Of a DNA stretch of 64,000 nt, positions 36,537 to 47,945 are shown in pieces. The DNA lies in NCBI GenBank assembly GCA_030015575.1, contig CM057337.1:378657582-378721581 (forward strand), in the 5' to 3' direction. Position 1 is the first letter of the stretch. Each line of letters starts with the position of its first letter. This DNA comes from Agapanthus africanus (Eukaryota > Streptophyta > Magnoliopsida > Asparagales > Amaryllidaceae). Below the pieces are notes generated by a model. That model saw nothing but the letters and a program-made list of their open reading frames with translations, did no database searches and was not told the DNA's origin. The translations under genes were made by a program, and so were the position numbers.

Positions 36537-37651
36537 GGACTGTATGGAGATTGTCACAGATAGGCTCAGCAGGACTTCGGATGAGTTTGCTCATCGGCCT
36601 TCTTATCAACAGATACTTGGGTAGCTGTTACGTGCAGCTAGTACCGCTGACGTGCTTGTGGTTAAACCCACTGCCAGTGTATTGTCAAGTCTTTAAAGTT
36701 CCACACAGAGGGTTTCCCTGCTTCGGGCGAAACGATGTAGAGGCCGTATGGTTTTACGACAGGGTTCGATCACACACGTGTACTTCTGCACGGATGATGT
36801 TCGGGTGGATAATACTAGTGGGCTTTGATTTAATCCAGAACCTAGTATTGTATTGTTGGATTGTTATCATCTCATTGGATTCGTATTTTTCGGAATACAA
36901 ATACGGGTATGTATATACAATGAGGGCATTCTTGTAATTTTACATGGTATGCTTCTAGAAAGGGACACATCATTACTTGATTTATCTATTTTTCCAAAAT
37001 ATATTAATGAGGTGTAATTGGAGAGACATACTTGGTATGGGTGAAGTATGGCTATTTTGATTTGTTTATTCATTTGGTCTCACTATTGAAGCATGGGTGA
37101 TATATTTTTTGAGATTTATTCCATGGTTCAATGAGTGAGAAGAGATATTAGTCATTCTCCACACATAGCCACCAACCCTAGATCATTTGCATCTTGGCAT
37201 TCTCTCTCCAATGTTTCTTCTCTTTCTACCTCAAGATCCTTACCTTCACATGTTTTGTGAAACAAAGGATCTCATGAGATAAAACACTCCTTAAGCTACT
37301 CTACATAATCTAGGCTACTTAGCTTAGCGATCTAAGTACGCTAGTTACCTCGGTTTAGAAGTAAGAGCTTGAAGCACATACTCTCGGGTGGATCATCTTT
37401 GACACGAGGAGGCCGATGATGTAACCTTCATCCGTTCTTTGAGGAGCCAAGGAGAGGATGAAAAGAAGACCCGAAAGACTTGGCCATGGAGGTATAACCA
37501 TCTATCATAGTTGTTAAACGTCCTAGTTAGAATAGTTAATTAAGGTTCCGTAAAGATCCTGGAGTTTAGTCGGTGTTGCGAGCTTTATGAAAATCGTTTT
37601 TGAAAATTCCGCCTCCCCGCGAACCCGCGGGGTGCGCGAAATCGACTTAGA
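36537..37651 (+). repeat. Element H: right part of a Copia LTR
   Basis: It starts abruptly at GACTGTATGGAGATTGTCAC, inside the common LTR core, and runs to CGACTTAGA before a primer site. It matches the second half of I's LTR (38733-39800). The first part of this LTR is not seen to the left of J, so either a rearrangement removed it or J arrived with more complex changes. Confidence 0.75.
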
Positions 37652-37911
37652 GTGGTATCAGAGCCTAATAAACCTTAACTAACTAGTTAGCAAGTATTTA
37701 GAAATTCGATCGTTGGAAAAATCCCGAAATCACGGTTGAAAACCGAGCTTTCTGTCGATTTTCAAACTGGTCTAAAAATCATTTCAGAGGCCTTAAAAAT
37801 ACAAGCAGGATTTTCTAATAATGCAGAAGAAAAACAAGATCGTAAGTCTCTAAGACCGCCGCAGAAGCGGGCCAAACAGTCCGTTTGGCCGCCGTTCCGC
37901 GGCCGAGTCAA
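37652..37911 (+). other. Primer site and start of the leader of H
   Basis: TGGTATCAGAGCC (37653-37665) is followed by 246 bp of leader resembling B's. It contains GGCCAAAC 37870-37877 paired with GTTTGGCC 37883-37890, next to a worn GCCGCCGTTCCGCGGC. Element I begins directly after, behind GTCAA, its likely TSD. Confidence 0.75.
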
Positions 37912-39800
37912 TGTTAGTGATATACGACATAAAGGCTATTATTGTATAGTACAAGTTTGTTTATTACATTTTGGAAGCTTGGGATATACACGGATTTTAT
38001 GACAGTCTTGCTCAATATGGTAGTATGCTATTTGGTTTGTTTCTATCTTAATATGTGTATTAGTTTCTTTTAGCGTATCGCTAATACATGTTGGTAGAGT
38101 CCTTAGGATCATTGCTTGACTACCAGCGTTGTGATGGCAGTCATACTAGTGGAGGCTGGGTAGTCTATAAGCACATCCTTATACAGGTACCCAGTAATAA
38201 GATTATCGAGACAGGGCATCAATACGCTAGAGTAGACAAGTGTATACGCTTCTCATCCCAACAGGAGAGATGGTCTCTCCCACAGCCATTAGTACATCGT
38301 ACTGGAGATAGTATGCAGGTGCTCATTTGGTTATGAGTTACACTGGACAGACTCATGGTGAACTGTTGGTTGGTACTATACTTATTGTCAGGTAGCAGTT
38401 CCCAAGTGACATGAGTACAGCGTAGTCCGTTGACTAGACACAGCTACTTCGCCTCGAGTGTGTTCCTACTGTTCTTAGATTACTACCCTACCATGGCTCT
38501 GTTGAGTCGTGCAAACAGGTAGTAGTTGGGTACAGTCCCGAAGCACTTGGAGGTAGTGGCGGTTAGATAGGATTCGTCTCTCCCGATATTGGGGGTTGAT
38601 GCCGTGCTGTATTCAGAAAGCCATTACACAAAGTCCCAGGCCAGGGCAAGCAAGATTTACTGGTAGGTATTCCAGTAGTTTCTCAGGGTGTTTTTGGGCT
38701 CTACTCCGGCATGACTTATTGCGCTATTAGCTGACGGCTCAGTATGAGTTCAGATGAGTTTTCTCATCGGCCTTCTTATCAACAGATACCTGGGTAGCCA
38801 TTACGTGCAGCTAGAACCGCTGACGTGCTTGTGGTTAAATCTACTGCCAGCGTACTGTTGAGTCTTTAGAGTCCCACAAAGAGGGTTTCCCTGCTTCTGG
38901 CTAAACGATGTAAAGGTCGTATGGTTTTACGACCGGGTTCGAACATATACGTATACTTGTGAACGTATGATGTTTGGGTGGATATTATTAGTTGTCTTTG
39001 GTTTAAGACGGATCCTTGTACTAGATTATTGGATTCGTTTCGTCTTATTATATTCGTGTTTTTCAGAATACGGATATGGGTATGTATATACGGTGAGGGG
39101 TATTCTTGTAATTTATTCAAGAATTCTTCTAGAAGAAGACGCCTTATTACTTGTATTACCATTTAGGTTAAATGGTTAATGAGGTGGAGGTTTGAGGTGT
39201 TATTTTTGTGATAAATGAAGCATGGCTACTTGGTGACTCATGGATGACTATTGAGGCAAGAGTGGACTTTGATATTTTGTGATATTTTGTGAGATGTTTT
39301 GGCATGCTTCATAGTCATCAAAAGTAGAAATATTCATTTCATTATTATCTTAAACACTCTCTCTCCTCAATCTCTCTCTTCTTCTTCCTCAAACCGTAAT
39401 TGTCTTATGTGTTAAGAAACCTAGGGTTATTGAGACTAATCTATCTATAATCACACTCTGCATCCTCTAAACTACTTAGATTAGCACACTAGGTACCCTA
39501 GTTACCTCACCTTAGAGGTAGGAACTCTTAGCAGGTACTTTCGGGTGGATCTTCTTTGACTCGAGGAGGCCGAAGAAGAGGCGCGATTCGTACACTCTTC
39601 AAGGAGCACAAGAAGAGGAGGAGGAGTACATGAAGAAGAAGGACTTGATACATGAGGTATAACTTTCTTAACTAGTAGTTAAAACACTTAGCTGTTTTGT
39701 TAGCTAGGGTTTAGGATTGATCCTTGAGTTAAGTCGGTGTTTCGAAGCATATAAAAATCGATTTTTGCAAACTCTGCCTCCCCGCGAACCCGTGGGTTGC
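37912..39800 (+). repeat. Element I: 5' LTR, first 1889 bp
   Basis: It starts TGTTAGTG and carries the common core, with hairpins at 38358-38403 and 38492-38511. Hairpin 2 keeps its stem but has the loop TGTT in place of AAAG. It is interrupted by D after GTTGC (39796-39800) and finished by 16 bp at 63126-63141, giving 1905 bp, close to B's 1916. A CT-rich promoter-like tract lies near 39350-39395. Confidence 0.88.
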
Positions 39801-41162
39801 TGTTCACACCATAATACTGCATTATTATATTCCCTATTCTTATTCTTTTTATAAATAAACAGGTGCTTTTGACGCATGTCTGCTACATGTTACAGGTTAC
39901 AGGTTCTTGGACAGAAAACAGTGAAAACGATGTAAAGACGATGAAAAAGTGGACTTTAACCAATAAAAAGAAGACTCTTGATCAAGCCTATATAAGGAAC
40001 AATTCACAGCGCAAGGTCCAAGATTAGAAGGCGAACGGGTAAAGTCCACTAAAATTGTTCACTGGAGATCTAGAGAATATGTACAAGCCACTCTGAGAAA
40101 AGACCTGTAAAAGTAGGAAGTACAAGTCCGAAGGAGCCAACACAGAATTTTGCAGAGCCCAAGACCTCAAGTTGGTTGTGGAACCGCGGCCAAACCTTGG
40201 CTGCGGCCGCGGTTCCGCGGCCGTATTGTGCAGACAGAAAAAATATTTTTTACCATATTTTTGGTGCGGCGCTGACTAGTCAACCTAAGGGCTATTTTTG
40301 TAATTTCAGACACGCGAAACAATTGTAACCCTAGGGTTTCCTATTCTTTAAAAATAGGAACTCTAATCATTGTAATTTCTTATGCTTCCCTATGCCTCCT
40401 TTTAATAATAAATTCCAGAATTCTTTTGGAGAGCATCGGTGCCACTTTTCAATTCATGAATTCAGATCTGACAACCCTGCGTTGATGTTTGGAGAGAGAT
40501 ATCTGTAAGTAGTTTTATTTAATTGCTCTAGTTTAAATTTTAATTCTTTGCCCTAGGTAGATTTAATTCCTTGCCGTAGATAATTGTTTAGAGTTAGCTT
40601 TGGAGAAGGCTTTTGAGAGATGAGATCTCTCATCCCTTTCTTACCCATCATATATTTTCAATAGGACTCTATGCATACACGCACACACCGCGCCCTACGG
40701 CATCTTACCTCTCGAGGTAACGATGACACCGTAGTATAAAGGCCTGGTTGCGCGTGTTTTCCATGGAGGCTAGGGTAAGAATCTCTAAAAGAAGGACAAG
40801 AACCTAGAGGAAGGAACAACTTCCCGAATGGATCTAATCCCCTTTATTGATAATTACCATTAGTCCTCATAGATCTTCATTTGGGTATAGAAAGCGTTGA
40901 GATTTACTTGCATTTCCAAACCATCCCTAAACCTAACCCTAACAAGACTAGATCTAGATAATCGTAGTATAGAATAATTAGGTTTTTAGATTTAATAATC
41001 AATCCGAATAGATTTAATAATCAATCCGAACACCCATCGGAATTAACTCGTAAGCGCGATTAGGAAATTCACAACATCCCTGTGGACCGACCCGTACTCA
41101 CCAGCAAGCTACATGCGACGCCGTTCTTGATTGCGGTAATAGATAGTTTTTGAGACCAATCA
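39801..41162 (+). repeat. 5' LTR of D (1362 bp)
   Basis: It contains a GC-rich hairpin, GAACCGCGGCC 40181-40191 with GGCCGCGGTTC 40205-40215, overlapping the palindrome GCCGCGGTTCCGCGGC at 40206-40221. A 20-bp direct duplication (TTTAATAATCAATCCGAA) near 40995-41030 explains most of the length difference from the 3' LTR. Confidence 0.9.
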
Positions 41163-41207
41163 AATGGCGCCGTTGCCGGGGATGGCGTGTTATTTCTTTT
41201 TTGCATT
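41163..41207 (+). other. tRNA-Asp-type primer site and leader stub of D
   Basis: TGGCGCCGTTGCCGGGGA (41165-41182) begins two bases after the LTR. About 25 bp of leader follow before the inverted element D'. Confidence 0.85.
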
Positions 41208-42104
41208 TGATTTATCTCAAAAATACTTATAGCCGCAATCAAGAACGGCGTCGCTTGGTAGCTAGCCGGTGAGTACGGGTCGATCCACAGAGATGTTGTG
41301 ATCTCCTAATCGCTCTTACGAGTTAATTCCGAAGGGTGTTCGTGGATTAATTAAATCTAAAAACTAAATTAATCTAGGGCAATTGAATTAAACATCTAAC
41401 TATCTAACTAGGGCAAGAAATTAAATTTAATTTAGGGCAGAGAATGAAAAATTACCTAGGGCAAGAATTGAAATTACCTACTTACTTTACAGATGGCTCT
41501 CTCCAAAAATCAACACAAGACTTGTCAGATCTGAATTTCTGAAATGAAAAGAGGTATCGATGCTCTCCAAAAGAAATCTAAATTTTATTTATAAAAAGAG
41601 GCATAGCCTTTACAATGATTTAGAGTTCCTATTTATAGAGGATAGGAAACCCTAGGTTACAATTGATTCGCATGTCTGCATTTACAAGAATACCCCTAGG
41701 TTGACCAGTCAAACCCTCCACCAAATTATGGTAAAATTTCCAACTCATAAATTCTTGTGTAGCATCTGGTAATTTTGGGCTTTCTATTTATTTGGTTCTT
41801 TTCTTCATTTGGCTTCTAGATATTCTCCAGATCTTCCAGTGAATACTTGTAGTGGACTTTAACCGTTCGGTTTGTAATCTTGGACCTTGCGTTGCCTTGT
41901 ACTGTTCTTTTGTGTAGGCTTGATTAAGATCCTTCTATTTGTTGGTCAAAGTCCCTCTTTTGCATCATTTTCTATCTTTTTCACTGTTTTAGATCTAAGA
42001 ACCTGTAACCTATAATATGTAGCAGACATGTGTCAAAAGCACCTGTTTATTTATAAAACGAATAAGAATGGGGAATATAATAATACAATATTATGGTGTG
42101 AACA
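41208..42104 (-). repeat. LTR of D' (about 897 bp)
   Basis: It matches the inverse of D's LTR at both ends (TGATT near 41208; GGTGTGAACA at 42104), but is about 460 bp shorter and lacks the GC-rich hairpin. D' is therefore a distinct subfamily, not a copy of D. Confidence 0.8.
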
Positions 42105-43559
42105 AATATCCCCAAACTTATCTTTTGCTCGTCCTCGAGCAAACTTATTTTTATTCTCTACAAAATCCTAACCGCACTTTCGCAGGGAAACGCGATTGCA
42201 CTGGGCACGTGCAACAAGCCGTTAAACCTCTAGGTGTCCCTAGTAGGATGAGTGTTGTCTCTTGAGGGTTTTCAGCGGATACTACCCACAAAATCCTATC
42301 AATTTGGCTTTTCGACTTTAATTCTCCAATTAGGGTTTCTAACAAGGAACTCTATTATCTTTGACATGGAAATTATCCACACATATTCTTCACACTTCCT
42401 CATCATCTGACTTAAGATTATATATGTTCTGCAGACCTACTTAGCTTTCGGCATTTCTTAAGTTTCCCTTCTATGGTTCCATCTCCACTTAGAAATTTCT
42501 ATCAACTCTACTAAAGATACAAGTTCTATTCTTCACTCCTTTCTCTCATCTAAACTCTAATCACATATCCCCACGTGTGTGTATAAATCACCCCTACACT
42601 TGGAAATTCAAATCAAACAATCATACCCTTGTCCGTTGTCCAAAGTACTTATTAGTAGGTGAATTTTTAATTGAATTTTGCTTACACATCCTTCATGCGA
42701 CCGTTAATATTTCTTGAGGTACCAACAACCGATTATAAGATATGTTTGCACTTTAAAGCATAATTCCTAATCTTGCAACACCCAAGGCTTCTTAGCAGTG
42801 ACTCCCAAACCAGTTGGTCTAAAGCACTAGCTGATGAAGCACCCTCGCTAAATATTTTTTCTATTTTTGCAGCCTTAAGTAATCACGAAAACCAGTATTC
42901 ATTTTTTTTATTCTTTATTCGCACTTGAATTTTTTTATTTCATTTTCATCATGCTAAGGACTTTAGACAAGAGCATTTCAAGGTCTCTTCTACTATTCCA
43001 AGTTTCAAGGTGCGTGATTGTGCAAATTGTAGGGTATACATTTTCAGCATTTAGACTTAAGCTAGGAGTTATTTTTCAAACTTATACTTTAATAAAACAT
43101 CAATACTTTTCCTTTGTTTCGACTTAGCCCAAGAAGTGAACTCAAAATTTGCCTATTTCTTAATAAACTACAAAAACATATACTTTCTACCGTTTAACTT
43201 TAAGGAAGGTTATTTTAAGAGTTTTTAATTTACAAAGTCTAAGATCTAGTTGTTCCTAACCAGTTAACCTATTTGTCAAACTCAAGTCAAATACGGCCAA
43301 AATTGAATACAATAATTTTTATAATTTTTTGAAAATTTTCAATTTTTATGGGTTTTCAAAATAAGTATGCAATTGCAAAAATATATACAAATGAATGCAA
43401 AGGAAGAAGACGTACCGAGCATACCCCTAAACTTAAACTTGACAGTGTCCTCACTGTCATGCTACACCAAGAGGGTCAAAATTGTCGGCACTCACCTGTT
43501 TATTTATTTACAATTTTTTAAATATATTTTTTAATGTTTTGAAATTTTTTTATTTTTTT

Positions 43560-45528
43560 TATACAAAAAGAAAACAAAAAATATATATACATATATACAA
43601 CAAGGTCCTCCCCAAACTAAGCAAGGCCTTACATAAGCCAAAAGTTAGCACCAACCATTCAAAAATCTTATCGTGGTAATGGTAGGGTTGGTGAAAGAAT
43701 GGGGTGTAAAGGAAAGAAATGAGAAACACACGAGACTGTGTGGAGAGAAAGGGTGAATATGGTCTCGGTGGGGGAGAAGAATGGCGGAAAAGAGAAAGAA
43801 GTGGAGTACGATCTTGAAGGTGTAAATCAAGTGAATAAATTAGCGCAATTTGTGATGACCGATGTGTTAAAAGCGATTGTGCTAACCTATCAACCCGTCG
43901 AGAAATGGGGTCAAATCCCTCAAGATTCGCAAGAAAGCATGGGTACGCCGAACTTGGTATTGGAGATGAAAGCGTAACGGTCTCTTGTAAGGTAAGAATG
44001 ATAGGAAGGACGAAAGGGAGTGAATTAGGGATAGTCTCATTCTCACCGTAAGAAACTGTCTCGAACTTGAAAAAGTCCATCAATGGTTCGAAACGACTGT
44101 AAACAACCGAGTCTGATGGTTCAACTAACTCATCTGAAAATTCAAAGGACTCAAACTTGGGCGGTGAGTTGTTAACGTCGTCCGAAAAAGTGAAACACTC
44201 ATAAGTGTTATCGGCTGGGAGAATTGTGTCAGATTCAAAGGAAAAGTTTTCAAGCTCACAGTCGTCAAGCGTGATCTTCTGCGTGGTCGGAACGATGGAA
44301 ATGAGGGAGGATGATATAACAGTTAAAGGTTCAGGAGGATGAATTGGAAAATCCGACACATCAAACAAAAATGGTTCAACGTCAATATTATCCTCAATAC
44401 TATCCTCATAATTCTCCTTAATGTTTAGCTCCTCCATGACCTTATCATCAAAATCAAGACGCATATGAAGTTCGGGAGAAACATTTAATGACTCTGGATG
44501 ATGAATTGGACATAAAATATCAATCAAATCTATGGGTTCATCATCCAAAATATTCTCGGCGTCTATATCCTCAATCAAGTGAAAATCAATATTTTCTGAC
44601 ACCTCCTCAAAAGCATGGATATTTATCACTTTCGGTTCTAGAGTGGAGGTGTAAAGGTCAAAAGGATTAGGTGTGGTTTCACTCGAAAGGGATTCTTCAC
44701 AGTCTGGCAAATCAAGCACTACAAAATCACACAACTCATTTTTATTTTCAACTGGTGAACTATTTAGGACAATCGATGGAAAACATGAGTTGTGGGCTTC
44801 AATTGGGTACGGGTAGGTTTGATTTGGAAATATACAGAACTCACTTGCTCCCCTCAAATTCTCACTCTGTCCAACCGCCCCCTCATACATTGAAAAATTT
44901 GGAGCTAGTTGGAAACTAGCTACCGGTCCACTAGGTTGCATAAGTGCGGCAATGGACGCATCCACATTCCTAACCATTTTGTTTGTTGCTGAAATATAAG
45001 CTTGCAACGACTGTTCCAAACTAGACATGGATGGTGAGGGGGTTTCGGTAAAAGATTCAAAACTATTTGGATACGTGAAACTCCCAAATGGCTGTGTAGA
45101 AACAGTGTCTAGTGAAGGTGGGAAAGTCGGGTAGGACTGGTAGGAATTGGATGGTTGGACAGGAGTAGGGTCAACATGTGGATAAAAAGGTGAATGGACT
45201 TGTTGATCCCTATAACTGGATGTGTGGAGAGGGGTGAAAGATCGGCTACGAGATTGTGCAATATGCTCCGCAATAGACATCGGTCTAGGAGTTACAACAG
45301 GACTAGAAAAAGTGGTATCAACATACGAAGGTGGTAAAGGTGGACATGGTTGACACAAAGTGGGTTGCAACGTCGAACTGTTTCTCCTAGACGCTTCTAT
45401 TTGATCTTTCAAAGAAATTTTGGGCACGGAGGGATCTTCCTTAAATCGACCGAAACAATTGACGTACGAGGCATGTTAGGTTCGGGATACCAAAGTTCGT
45501 CAAGAGATTTATGATGTGGGGTACCCAT
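43560..45528 (-). pseudogene. ORF of D', unknown protein of an Athila-type non-autonomous element (about one break)
   Basis: A long, mostly open frame beginning near 45528 (MGTPHHKSLDELWYPEP). The N-terminal third is rich in Ser, Pro and Thr. The middle is strongly acidic, with blocks such as EDIDAENILDDEPIDLIDIL. A more hydrophobic stretch follows. There is no CCHC knuckle, protease, RT or integrase motif. The same frame, partly, is present in D (46700-47945). The family is not known to me; a gag-like or accessory role is only a guess. Confidence 0.6.
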
Positions 45529-46699
45529 GATAGAAGAAAGGAGAAAAGAAATAAAGTAGGTGGTGCACGGATATCTTAGCGACAAAAGTTGCAAGTCTTA
45601 AAAAAAAATCCTTTTTCCTTTTTCTCTTTATTCAGAACTGTTTGCAAAAAGATTTTCGAGAAAAGAGCTAAGACACACTTTCGATCAACCAAAAATGCAC
45701 AATTAGGCCTAGATCTAGGGTCACCTAGGTCAGCTAGACAGCTCCTAACTGTTCCAAAGGGCTAGAAATAGGACCTCAAACTGCTCTTCACCGCCAATTG
45801 CGGCCAGGTAAGTGCCAGGTAAGTGGGAGGCTCCCCACTATAAAAGTAGTGGTCCTAATTAAGTAACCACTTGCCTTAGGCACACTTTCCTAGACACCGC
45901 AAAGTCAGGTTAGGATAAACGGTCGATGCCTATAACTAGTCCTCTGTCCTATTGAGCTCGAAATCCTTAGGGCTGAGTCTAGTATTTTTTAATTAATGAT
46001 TGGTCAATGCAAATGCCTTATGTGATTTCTGGGGTCCTAGGAAGGGTGATAAAATCCCCACCCAATCTGAATTGGTCAAAAGCCCCTTAAAGTCCGATTA
46101 AAGATATGCAAAACAGTAAATCATTTGCAATCAAATCTTTTTTATTTTATGCGCGGCGCAAAGAATCCTGCACAAGATTTGTTATTGGAAGGGGGAAGAT
46201 TTTAAAGTGCAAAGAATCCTGCAGGAGATTTTTCAGAGGAGATATCAGAGATTTGCAGAGGAGGAGATCAGAAGACTTACAGGTTTTTTTTACCGCGCTT
46301 CTGCCTTTTTTCTGGGCAACCGATCTGTCGCCTCCACCGCGGAACCGCCGCTAAGTGCCGCCTCCGACCGCGGATCTGCCGCGGGTTGGTGCCTTCGGCA
46401 TTTTTTTTTGCACCAGATCGCCGCGGTTGACTAGTTGACTCGGTCCTCCAAATTTCTTCTGTTGTCTGTAGTGATATTCCTGTGTTTGTTCAGATTTGAT
46501 ATTTGCTGTTTTGATCTCTGGAGATTTCCAGATCCAAACTTGATTGTAGATCCTGCAAAATTCAAACAAAGATACCCTTCGCAAAATAACAAAATGATAA
46601 ATTTTTATATTTTTTTGATTTTTCAGTTTTTATGATTTTTTAATTTTAGATTAACCCTAAATTGCAAAAAAGAAATAACACGCCATCCCCGGCAACGGC
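45529..46699 (-). other. Leader and primer site of D'
   Basis: The primer site reads CGCCGTTGCCGGGGATGGCG on the minus strand at about 46680-46699. About 250-350 bp inside it, at 46335-46390, is a GC-rich cluster with two CCGCGG cores, similar to the module in the Copia leaders. Near 45800-45840 a short direct repeat (GTGCCAGGTAAGTG) is visible. Confidence 0.6.
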
Positions 46700-47945
46700 G
46701 GCTTTTGCAGTACTTTTTAGTGCTTTTGTAGTGCTTGATTTGCCAAATTGTGAAGAACCCCTTTCGAGTGAAACCACACTTAATCCTTTCGACCTTTACA
46801 CCTCCACTCTAGAACCTAAATCGATAAATATCCATGCTTTTAATGAGGTGTCAGAAAATATTGATTTTCACTTGATTGAGGATATAGACGCCGGGAATAT
46901 TTCGGATGATGAACCTGTCGATTTGATTGAAATTTTATGTTCAACTCATCATCCCGAGTCATTAGATGTTTCTCCCGAACTTCATATGCGTCTTGATTTT
47001 GATGATAATGGCATGGATGAGTTGAATTTTGAGGAGAATTATGATGATAGTATTGAGGAGAGTTTTGAGGATCATATTTAGCTTGAACCATTTTTATTTG
47101 ATGTGTCGGATATTCCAATTCATCCTCTTGAACCTTTAACTGTTATATCACCCTCCCTCCTTTCCATCGTTCCAACCACGCCTAATATCACGCTTGAAGA
47201 CTGTGAGCTTGAAAAATTTTCCTTTGAATCTGACACAGTTCTCACAGACGAGTGTTTCACTTTTTCGGACGATGTTGATGTCTCCACGCCCGAGTTTGAG
47301 TCCTTTACATTTTCAGATGAGTTAGTTGAACCATCAGACTTGGGTGCTTACAGTAGTTTCGAACCATTAATGGAATTTTTCATGTTCGAGACAGTTTACT
47401 ACGGTGAGAATGATACTATCCCTAGTTCACTTCCTTTCGTCTTTCCCATTGTTCTGACCGTACAAGAGACCGTTACGCTTTCAACTCCAATACCAAATTC
47501 GGCGTACCCATGTTTTCTTGCGAATCTTGAGGGATTTGACCCTCGACAGGTTGATAGGTTAGCGCAATCGCTTTTAACACATCGGTCATCACATATTGCG
47601 CTAATTTATTCACTCAATTTACACCCTCAAGATCGTACTCCACTTCTTTCTCCTTTCCGCCATTCTTCTCCCCCACCGAGACCATATTCTACCATTCTTC
47701 TTTCCACACGGTCTCGTGTGCTTCTCATCTCTTTTCTTTCCACCCTGTTCTTGCACGGACTAAACCTTTACCACGATAAGTTTTTTGAATGGTTGGTGCT
47801 AACTTTTGGCTTGTGTAAGGCTAAGCTTAAGTTTGGGGGGAACCTTGTTGTATATATGTATATATATTTTGTTTTCTTTTTCTATAATAAAAATAAAAAC
47901 AAAAAAAAATTTCAAAACTATAAAAATAAAAAAAATTGTAAATAA
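46700..47945 (+). pseudogene. Partial ORF of D, same unknown protein family as in D'
   Basis: It matches the acidic middle and C-terminal parts of the D' protein, for example VLDLPNCEEPLSSETT and SPELHMRLDFDD. About one break is seen, and the N-terminal third is not next to it because of the D' rearrangement. Differences from D' are mostly conservative at the protein level, which hints at past constraint. Confidence 0.6.

Larger units (their letters stand above)
41208..46699 (-). mobile_element. Element D': inverted relative of D, without a visible right LTR
   Basis: Read on the minus strand it has a 3' LTR (41208-42104), a 3' untranslated region, an ORF (43560-45528), a leader and a primer site ending near 46699. 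Where its 5' LTR should follow, sequence of D begins instead, partway through D's own ORF. D and D' therefore form an inverted repeat with arms of about 2.6 kb (42105-44740 and 46720-49337). The arrangement fits insertion followed by a rearrangement at the right-hand junction; the mechanism is inferred. Confidence 0.75.

Noticed and set aside
41163-46699. D' as an inverted-repeat DNA transposon
   Set aside because: The inverted arms are LTR-element sequence with tRNA-Asp-type primer sites and purine tracts; there is no transposase and no terminal inverted repeat with its own TSD.
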